A DNA stretch of 64,000 nucleotides from the NCBI GenBank assembly GCA_009733575.1, contig ML769601.1, positions 53,669-117,668 on the forward strand, written 5' to 3'. A program made the position numbers and the translations under genes. Below are positions 56,330 through 64,000 of this stretch, one piece after another. How positions within the stretch are numbered: position 1 is the stretch's first letter; each line of letters begins with the position of its first letter. The DNA comes from Gymnopus androsaceus JB14 (lineage: Eukaryota; Basidiomycota; Agaricomycetes; Agaricales; Omphalotaceae). The notes under the pieces were generated by a model, which saw only the letters and a list, made by a program, of their open reading frames with translations, searched no databases and was not told the origin of the DNA.

Positions 56330-56900
56330 GCTAATGGTTGTAGATATTCTTCAATGACTAGTATATTTCTTCACAGCATGTTCAGCTTGCCTGATGTTGA
56401 GGCCATGTCTTGAAGACATGAATGAATGAGCAAATGACCCAATTTGAGCAGAACCAACATGTATCGATAGCATTAATGTTGAATGTAATGTCATATATTG
56501 GTGTCAGTGATTGAGTTAAGAGCTTTTGGAATGAGCTCCTTTGCCACTGCAAATGAGTCATTAGTTTCCTCCCAAAAACCTTTGATGTTAGAATATGTAA
56601 ATTGTAAGATCAAAGTGAAGAAACTCACTGCACTTCATGTGGCCCAAAACAAGTTCTATTGGATTGAGCTCACAGTGAAATTTGGGTAGGAAGGTGGTAG
56701 GAAGAAGCTTTTTTGTGCCTAGTAGTAGCAGCAGAGTGTGCAGAAGCCCAAGGCATAGCGCTTTTAGAAGAAGTCTGAGGACGGTTGGACAGACATGTTG
56801 GCGCAGCAATACTTTGGAAAATTCTGGCCTCGCAAAAATGAACATTGTGGGAACTTATTTCCAAACACGGAAGGTGTTGTTTTTTTTCTCAACAGTAATT
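56330..56900 (-). pseudogene. Tc1/mariner-like (DDE) transposase fragment
   Basis: The minus-strand translation, shifting frames, contains FLPKFHCELNPIELVLG (56720-56640), the signature around the catalytic Glu of the DDE_3 family, usually FLPKFHCELNPIEM.WG. About 250 bp further, pieces such as LAWTSASSM and RISTT resemble the C-terminal AYR-GL...AAWA-KKY-HR region. Multiple stops and frameshifts are present. The N-terminal DNA-binding part and first two Asp motifs are not visible. Confidence 0.65.
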
Positions 56901-57396
56901 GCATTCTTTTGGCTGGTTTCCTGCCAAAACTAATTTTATTATGATTTTAGCTAATTTATTTGGCTCAAAGTTGAGTGGTTGGAGAAGTGCCTGTTGGCAC
57001 TGTAGAAAGCATAGCTATCAAATATAGTAAGTGGATACTATGTGAAGTAATGATATCACCTATGAAGCAATAGTGATATAAGGTGCAAATATAGCATAGA
57101 TATGATGAAAATATGATGAAAACCATAACATCATCATGACATAGGTGTATCCAGCTTGTACATCAAAATCTGATATTCCAACATGCAGTTGGCTTGAGTT
57201 GTCATACTTTAGGCTCAGTTTGGAAGCTTCAAGCTTGTTCAATGAGATTTTTCACTTCCCATCACCTAGAACAAGAGATCAAAGCAACTATGTGCATTTC
57301 TGTGCCACATCTGTACTGTAAATTCTCAATCTCATAGCCATAAAGACTGTGCATAATTTCCAATGTAATGTGAAGGTGTTGAGCCCTATCTAAGTA

Positions 57397-57530
57397 CATC
57401 AGCAGAACCTAGGTGAACACTACAGCAACCACAGCAGCTTACAGTGATCCACAGCAGCCACAGAACTGTACAGTACTGTGGAATGCTGTGGGGTCCTGTA
57501 GGTTGCTGTAGGTTGACCATTGCTTGACCA
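57397..57530. repeat. CATCAG-tip end with CACAGCA/CTGTGG array
   Basis: Begins CATCAGCAGAACCTAGGTG, followed by ACAGCAACCACAGCAGC and CAGTACTGTGGAATGCTGTGG repeats. A possible inverted end lies at 57890-57904 (CTGCTGCTGATG), but it overlaps another inverted repeat, so only one end is claimed. Confidence 0.55.
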
Positions 57531-57640
57531 CTCTGACACCTGTTATTCCCAGCTGATGGATACCATGTCAGGGACATTGGTCACTATTTAACAAGTGCAT
57601 AACACAGTTTCGATGAGTTCAAATTCTCTCCCTCCCCTGT

Positions 57641-57970
57641 TGGATTATGGTACTATAATTCAACAAAATGTCTGATCCTGAGATAGGGCCTTTCCGAGAA
57701 GTGGTGGGTTCAATCCTGTGAAATGGCAGATTGTTACAGGTGGAAAAAATACCCCTGATTGTGTACTGCCACACAGAGAAATATGATATAACCCACCAGA
57801 CTAGAGGCAATGTAAGGATATGGTACTCCAGTCATATAACTGACTACTTGGACTGAAAACTGTATGTCCAGGGAATGATTTGGCCTGAGAAACTGCTGCT
57901 GATGTTAAGCATGCAGTGAATCTCAGGATCAGACATTTTGTTGGATTATGGTACTATAACTACTCAGTCA
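57641..57970. repeat. Inverted repeat inside direct repeats
   Basis: CAACAAAATGTCTGATCCTG (from 57661) recurs inverted, ending near 57953. Each is flanked on its outside by the direct repeat GGATTATGGTACTATAA (57643-57659 and 57953-57969). Could be a ~290-bp element with a long target duplication, or a product of recombination. Confidence 0.6.
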
Positions 57971-58249
57971 TATAACCGGCAACAAATTCTGCATCAGAGA
58001 CTCAGGTAGCCACACCTGCATATCATGCAGGTGAATTTCCCATTAACCATATCAATTATGCTACAGTTGGCAATGAAACAATGGAGACCTCCATTGGCTG
58101 TCTGGGACAAGTCCCAGACCAAGATGTTGAAGAGCTCCATTGACAGTTGGCCCTGTACAGATGGGATCCACAATATTACCCTAGGAAATAAGCTACCAGG
58201 TGCATTTAACAACTCCCCCATAATAGCTTTCTCGCACACAGCAATGGTA

Positions 58250-58370
58250 CATCGGCAAAACCTGTATTTCTGCTAGAGCTGCTGTAGCATCTAGAGAATT
58301 GAATAGCATCTGGAGACCTCTGGAGACCTCTGGAGACCTCTGGAGACTCTGGAGAGCATGGAGCTGCAGT
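58250..58370. repeat. CATCGG-tip end with CTCTGGAGAC array
   Basis: CATCGGCAAAACCTGTATTT followed by GCTGTAGCATCTAGAG and a regular run of CTCTGGAGAC decamer/undecamers (58308-58350). No matching second end was seen downstream. Confidence 0.55.
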
Positions 58371-58975
58371 CACTAATTGATGGTATTGTGTGTCTGATTG
58401 GACTTTCCCTTTCTGAAGCTAGACTTGCTGTCAGCCAGAGTCACTCCAAAAATGATGGCCTTGAGCACCCTCAACATAATGATGGTTGCCATCTGCAACT
58501 CCCTGTGTCAACAACAATGCTGTAAACTATCAGGAAGTGATATAAAATGCATGGGCTTTCAACTTTTGACAAAGATGAACTTGTATTTTTTTCCCCCTCT
58601 CCCACTGTTGCAACATTCCATCCTTTCACCATAAGTTTCATTTTCACATAATGTTGCTTTTTAGAGGTGATTTCCAGAAATGCAGAAGGGTTTGGGCAAT
58701 GGAGGCAGAAATCATGAAGAAAAAGAATGCCACAAGTAAAGTGGTAAAGGTCTGGTAACCGCTCGTGATGGGCATACAACCATCCAAACAATCCATTGAC
58801 ATGGTAATGGGGCTAGTGGTAATGTAACATCCATTGATGAGGATTGATGAGCAGGACATGTTAACGCATAACCGTGTATGTCATACATAGCTTAAGGCTA
58901 TTAACAACGAGCAAGCGGGACAGCGTACAGGATGCTTGATGTATGAAGTTAATGTTAAATATGTTGTAATACATT

Positions 58976-59291
58976 AGGGACGGCCAAAGTGAACAGGAAT
59001 AAACCCGCAGAAATATTAAAATAATTCTTCCTGAAATGAAATTTCTGCGGCCAACAACTGACTGCCCCATTGGTGATCTTGCTGAATGGGCTCGCTGAAA
59101 CTTGCTGAATGAATAAATTTTATTTGTCATCAGACTTGAATAAAGCTTTCAGCGGCTGAATGCTGTTTCAGCGACTACCAGCTGCTGAATGCAGAATCAG
59201 AAAATAAAACGAAACAATAAAATTTAATGATTTCTGCACAACTTTCTGTAAAATTGTTCTGCGGTCCTTTCTGCGCACTTTGATCGTCCCT
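58976..59291. mobile_element. Short inverted-repeat element, AGGGACG tips
   Basis: 316 bp. Starts AGGGACGGCCAAAGTG, ends with the inverse of AGGGACGATCAAAGTG. ATT on both sides could be a 3-bp duplication. The inside carries repeated GCTGAATG/CGCTGAAA/TTCAGCG words. No coding sequence. Confidence 0.65.
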
Positions 59292-60522
59292 ATTTCCCAA
59301 GTAAAGTTCATAAGTGTGGGAAAAAATAAGTTGACTTGATTGAATTGAAATAAGTTACTTTGCTCTCACTCAGAAAATCCAATACTTGTGGAAAAGGCGG
59401 GTTGACTTGCGAGGTTGCGGACTTTCAAGATATTGGGGTTGTGCAAGCTTGTACAACTCGCCGCAAGTGCCGGAAAGTTTTTCCCCCCTTTTCCGGATAT
59501 CTCAGGCCTATCTACGCCCACTCAAGATGCCGGAGCTCCATCCTTTTCAATTAATGAGTTTCCCTGGTACTAATGACAAAGGCTGACCTTGCTAATTCAT
59601 GCATCATGTGCAATGTGATATTTTTCCGACCCTCAATTTAGTTTGCAGCATGTTTGTACCGCAATTGCATATGCAAATACCTTCTCTCACTATTCACGGC
59701 ACACAATTGAAAAGCCCTAGCAGCTCAGACAACTGACCTTGCCAGTCGGAGTTTGTGCAAAAGCTTTGCGCCATGATATTGGGCCATGTTCAAATCTCTT
59801 TTCTGTTGACCAAGTCACTCATGTTTTATGTTTCACCCGCTATCGGAGTTGAATCACCTTCAGGAGCTCCTTCAAGTTGGCCTTTATGCTCCCTGTCTAC
59901 ACTCCAAAATCATCATGATCTTAGTAAGTACTCCGAGCTAGTGCCTGAGGCCTCAATCTCAGGCTATGAACCAACGTGTTTACACCACATTCCAATTATC
60001 TGACCTTGGGTTTTTTTCGAAACAACAGTGTATGCTTCGACTTGAAGTATTTTCCAGCATGTCTGTACTACTAGTACAGTGGGTATATACTGTGTTTACC
60101 CTTGTCTTGCACTGTTGAAGCACATTCAATTCAATATCCTAGCATTCATACTATTTTCTATAATTTATGTACTTCCCAGTTACCGACCTCCTAACTTTTG
60201 CCATACATCAGCAAATTATGTATTTTGCATTCTATTTTTGATAACAATGCCTATGTTTCCCAGTGCCTGCCAGCACTTTTCAGAATAAAAACTCGTACGA
60301 CATGTTTTTAATTTCCGAATAAGGCAATTTCAGGTCCGCACTTCCCTTAACATCTGCGTCCTCGGGGCTGTGGAAGCGCTGTCAGGCACTTTCAGGGACT
60401 GGCCGCATTAAGTATATATATACTTTTGATGTATGAGTCAGAAGTTCATGCGCAAAAATTAAAAAGCTTGAGCACCTGTATACTCCAGACCAAATAACTG
60501 CGACAGCGCTTAATATACTGCC
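59292..60522. other. Diverged LTR-like DNA, no gene
   Basis: Parts (59636-59770) resemble, in direct orientation, the unit seen at 43.9-44.1 kb (shared order: GTTTGTAC, TTCTCTC, CAACTGAC, GTCGGAG, GCCATGATA). Probably an older copy of the same repeat. Confidence 0.4.
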
Positions 60523-60727
60523 TGTAAGAGCCGGAAAGAGACAGATCATATTTACAGCTTTGACGCCCTTAGAAAGGAACTGACACCTTAGCCTCGACCC
60601 TGTATTAAAAAGTTGGAACTCATGACCTATTTTCCTCCTGCACGCTCAGCAGACGGTTTAAACCTTCAAATTGCGGGTATTGAGCATGCCATTGAATGAT
60701 ATTTTGCCGTCTAATTTGGGTGTTACA
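60523..60727 (+). repeat. Inverted copy of the 44.6-kb LTR
   Basis: TGTAAGAGCC...GTGTTACA. Related to the LTR at 44613-44829 in the opposite orientation. The sequence just outside (ATGTCACTCTCATC) is shared by both copies, so the LTR and its flank were duplicated together. Confidence 0.65.
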
Positions 60728-62455
60728 ATGTCACTCTCATCTTATGTCACTCTCGCTGAATCGAGTCTTCTTGCACTTGGTACCCTGACTTAGTGTCGCT
60801 TAATGAATGACTCGGAGTCTCCCCAATATTCAGCTACTATGTATTTAGTTCAAAATCAGTGCTCAGAGGCTCCTTTTGCTCCTTTTAATTCCTGTAAGCC
60901 TTGAATGAGATGTTTTTGAATGTCGCCGTATTATTTTGCATCCGGTATCAATGTAATTTTATACTGTCACAGTTGCTCTTGAGGAAATGCTTTGGGAATG
61001 AATGTTGAACATTAATGAGTTCCAGGTTCCTGGCTCATTTAAGGTCCTATGCCAAGAGGTATAGAAGCCTGCAAGGGGGTGCAAAAAATTAAGCGCCCGA
61101 CCGGGCGTTGGTTAGTTAGTCCAGCCGTCAGGCCAGAAAAAAAAAGTTTGACATCCTTCTGATTGACCGATTTTCCACCAGTTCACTCTGGTAGTGCTTC
61201 AATTCCTCTAAGGATTTTGCTTAATTTACATCAGCTGAGGAATCATCTACGGCAATGGATGCCACTGTTGATTTTCCCGACCCCGAGAAATCAGCTGGGT
61301 CTGGGTTAGATCTTGATGCTGCTGATGCAATGGGAGAACCAAGCAGACGTTCCAGTTGGAAGCGGAAGTGCATTGAATTAACTGGTCTGTCAGACTATAT
61401 CTACTGTTTCAGTGGAGGACAAGGCAGCACAGAGAGCTGTTCAGTGTCAAAAAAAAGGGTTGCGAGACGGTTTGGGTAAGAAGTGATATTGAATTTCATT
61501 AGACGGCCATACTGATTTAATTATCCAGTATCATATGGAATGTGTCTCGCTTGATTTCTATACCAAAACTTGGACCTGCAAGGCTTGTAGCAGCAGTGGT
61601 AACGGAAAACGCAGGTAGTAATCGTTATCTCATCTAGATATACCATATATATACCGTGGGAATGCTTACGTAGTTAGTTAGTCCGACCGGATGGTCAGTT
61701 CCAGAAAGTTCGACCTGCGGTCATCTTTTCGAAACTTTGCACCCCCTTGGAAGCCTGGAAGATAGCTCAATAGATTACATGCGCGCGCTGGTATTAGAGC
61801 CCCAAAGTGTTGAGCCAGAAGGAATGTTGGGATATTGGATTGAATGCGCTTCAACAGTGAGAGACGGGAGTATTCGGCACTCAAATATACAGCCATAGTA
61901 TACTAGGTATGTTGGAAATAGGATTATTTAAGTTTGCCTAGAGGAGGCTAGGTCAAGATCCGCGTACAGCGAGAGAAAATATAGTACAAACGTGTTGGAG
62001 AATGAATTCAAGATATTTGAGTATCATGGCATAAATTTTGCCTAAGCTCCGACTGAAGTCAGTTGTCCTAGTCGTTAACGGTCTGCCAAGGAAGTTTTCA
62101 ATACGGAAGCTAACTTTTCTTCAATGGTCTGAACGATTTGCTGGGTGGTCCGTGACTCTGTTCATCGTCGTCAGATTCTCTCTTTGGCGAATTACTTTTG
62201 CAATTATATTCGCTTCAAGCTGTACTCTGTTGGCATATTTACGAGGTGCTACTATTTGAGAAGAGCACGAATCCATGCCTTCATCAAGGGATGCACACGC
62301 GCCTGGAATTACATCGGATTGAATGAGTTCCAAGAGACAGGAGTAACATCCGCAGAGCCTGTATCTGCGAAGTCAGTTGTCCTGGTCGTTAGTATGTCTG
62401 CGAAGAAAGTTGGTAATTATACATATACGGAAGCTATGATCTTTCTTCAATAGTA
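60728..62455. repeat. Right arm of the large inverted repeat
   Basis: Reverse-complement counterpart of 43309-44612, interrupted by the hAT element at 61072-61749. Contains CAACTGACTTCAGTCG-type and TTTGGCGAATTAC tracts and CATCAAGGGATGCACACGCGCC, all also found in the left arm. Confidence 0.75.
61072..61749. mobile_element. hAT-type non-autonomous element with 8-bp target duplication
   Basis: 678 bp flanked by GAAGCCTG (61064-61071 and 61750-61757). Tips CAAGGGGGTGCAAA are inverted at both ends and fit the hAT YARNG rule. The inverted paralogue at about 44275 has the empty site (GGAAGCTTGGAAAATAG), confirming the insertion. A 74-codon frame inside (61255-61479) is not recognisable as transposase. 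Confidence 0.87.
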
Positions 62456-62621
62456 TTAACATATTCGCTTGAAGATAATGCGCTCCTACTAGCAGGCACC
62501 AAAACTTTTAGTTACTTTTCCAGATGCCGAGTATCCTGCTTACGACGGCTAATATGCATTAACATATTCGCTCGAAAATAATGCGCTCCTACTAGGCCTC
62601 GCTCGATGGACTAAGAAAACG

Positions 62622-62630
62622 CATAAATAC
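62622..62630 (+). promoter_or_regulatory. TATA-like element of the small secreted protein gene
   Basis: CATAAATAC, about 135 bp before the start codon, followed by a C/T-rich leader. Confidence 0.4.
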
Positions 62631-62759
62631 CTGCCCTTCTGGATGGTATTCACTCAGCTACTCTTCCTACTTTTGATCAGGTTAGCATCACCTCTTCACC
62701 TTCATCTTCCTGCTATACAATCCCCAGCTCACTCCCCTTTTTTGTGCAGCTACAAAACA

Positions 62760-63143
62760 ATGCAATTCAACATCCGAGTCGTCTTCATCACCGCAGTCCT
62801 TGCCGCTGCTCCAGCGCTGTCGGCCTCAGTCACCGCCTTTGCGGGGGCGGGATGCACTGGCTCGATTGTATCCAGTGCCTCGATCGGAACTGGATGTCTC
62901 GTCTTCACTAATGGCGGGTCGGCAAGGTCATGGAGTTATTCTGGTGTCCCCCACTCAATCGCATTCTTTGAATCCGGCGGCGCCCACGATGGCTGTACCA
63001 ATGGCGCGTTCGAGACGCTTGGTGCTGGCTCTGGATGTGCGACTGCACCTGCTGGGTAAGTGTTGATTGCAATTGGATGAAGTGACGAGCTGATAACGTC
63101 GATTGAATATAGATTCAACATTGAGAGCGCGTCGGTGTCTTAA
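62760..63143 (+). CDS. Small secreted cysteine-containing protein
   Basis: Two exons (62760-63055, 63113-63143) give 108 residues. A signal peptide is clear (MQFNIRVVFITAVLAAAPALSA). The mature part has four or five cysteines (AGCTGS, GCLVF, GCTNG, GCATAPAG) and is rich in Gly/Ser/Ala, with the end GFNIESASVS coming from the second exon. A longer upstream frame from 62643 exists, but the ATG at 62760 gives the better signal sequence and context. Such small secreted proteins are common in agaricomycetes. The specific family is not recognised. Confidence 0.7.
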
Positions 63144-63582
63144 ATCTGTCACCATAGTTCTCATACCTCTTGGCTCATGGCTTATGTCTGTGGAGTTTTG
63201 GTTTTTTTTGCGAGTTTTTCAAGTTCAAAAAAGGGAGAAAAGAACAGATTGAATTATCCATGTACTATATATATTGTACCTCAATGCAGGAGATCTAAGC
63301 GAAAAGTCCACTCCAAAGCCCATACTTCAGAAGGCCATACACCACGGTCACCGCACTTCTTTTATTTTCAGTCAGTACTTTTGTTGAAATTTGTTTGAAA
63401 TATGTAATTGTATTCGCTTGTACTATGTTGGCTATATCTAGGTGTTACTGAATTCAGGATTTTTGGACTAAATACTCAACCCAAGTACTGCGCGTCAATA
63501 CTTACTAAATCGAGACTCCGTATGATCAGAAATTTAGACGCGTCTTAGTATTGGGCGTCAAACTTTTTCCTGCTCAACCGCC
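63144..63582. other. Intergenic, no gene seen
   Basis: Includes A/T-rich tracts and the sequence ATTGGGCGTCAAACTTTTTC before the next ATG, which matches the 5' flank of the 21-22 kb F-box gene. Confidence 0.4.
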
Positions 63583-63933
63583 ATGACACGCAAACTCAAA
63601 AAGCGTTTCGGGCGCAGAATCAGGGCGATTTCCATTAAATGGACCCCGAGACTGTTTGCTTCATCCTCAGCTACATCATCCTCTCCGGATCCATTCATCC
63701 AACTACCAGACGAACTTGCATCTCTCGTTGCAAGAGCCTGGGCTATCCTGTCGCAGCACGGCATCTTTCGAGAAATTGTCCTTGAATTTTCCCGTGCCAA
63801 ATTGCATGATTCTGCCAATGAAATTAAGCACCGCAAGTTGCTTCATTACCTTCATCGTTCCTCGCGTTGTCGCAATATTAATTCCTCGACATTTTCCAGA
63901 CCTACAGACGAACTTGTAATACAAGAGGCCTAA
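63583..63933 (+). pseudogene. Truncated paralogue of the 21-22 kb F-box gene
   Basis: MTRKLKKRFGRR, then KWTPRLFASSSATSSSPDPF and QLPDEL parallel the start of the gene at 22387. The helices after QLPDEL (equivalent to IQCILDHLYCDTPTLLNC) are deleted in frame. ASLVARAWAILSQHGIFREI resumes the match, then similarity and frame decay to a stop at 63931-63933. Without the F-box core it could not bind Skp1. Confidence 0.75.
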
Positions 63934-64000
63934 GGCCCAGTGAACTTCGGCCAAGCGGAAACGGGTAGGATTGAGCTGCAAATGGCTGAGAATAGGCAAG

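Overview
The window reads as nuclear DNA of a mushroom-forming basidiomycete (Agaricomycetes). Genes carry many short GT-AG introns of about 50-70 nt. The gene families are typical of that group: F-box/LRR proteins, DUF6533-type seven-helix membrane proteins, an NRPS-like reductase, a LysM protein, a DPBB/expansin-like protein and an ArAE-type transporter. tRNA-Ser genes have introns, and Ty3/gypsy, hAT and Tc1/mariner relics are abundant. No ribosomal RNA, CRISPR array or bacterial-type operon was seen.

Layout. 0-0.4 kb: 5' end of an ArAE-type transporter (-). 1.7-2.6 kb: secreted DPBB protein (+). 2.9-17.7 kb: a rearranged segmental-duplication zone in which a module (tRNA-Ser(AGA) followed by an F-box gene) occurs three times. 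Two copies are decayed and one is complete (tRNA at 15.97 kb, F-box gene at 16.16-17.71 kb). A 2OG-Fe(II) oxygenase (-) and a nine-exon protein kinase with a hydrophobic tail lie between the copies, and a second copy of the kinase 3' end sits at 6.0 kb. An LTR element without pol (10.70-15.10 kb, 5-bp target duplication) and a TA-flanked mariner-like MITE (15.31-15.92 kb) have inserted here. 19.5-32.1 kb is the gene-dense part: cyclophilin (+), F-box protein (-), two-LysM secreted protein (-), NRPS-like A-T-R reductase (-) and NYN-domain protein (+). 33-43 kb: a seven-helix-like gene (-), an hAT MITE, a coiled-coil gene (-) with a hexanucleotide satellite at its 5' side, and a DUF6533 gene (+). 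43.3-62.5 kb: a nest of transposons. It holds a decayed minus-strand Ty3/gypsy element (gag near 54-52 kb, protease near 48.5 kb, RT 46 kb, RNase H 45.4 kb), broken up by several foldback elements, with mariner-like and hAT-like pieces. It is bounded by an inverted pair of related arms (43.3-44.8 and 60.5-62.5 kb). 62.6-64 kb: a small secreted Cys-containing protein and a truncated paralogue of the 21-22 kb F-box gene.

The most unusual signals are two. First, retroelement-derived sequence (10.95-12.35, 14.2-14.9, 44.8-49.2, 52-54.4 kb) is saturated with consecutive short palindromes of 6-11 bp arms, including inside recognisable coding sequence. Second, a family of inverted-repeat elements shares the tip CATCAGCAAAA, but each member has its own array of short palindromic oligomers (CCTNAGG, CTCTGGAG, GCTATGG and others). 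One member, at 52.55-52.92 kb, is almost entirely a single hairpin.

Coordinates of spliced genes were worked out by hand from splice signals and reading frame. No database search was possible, so family assignments rest on recognised motifs.
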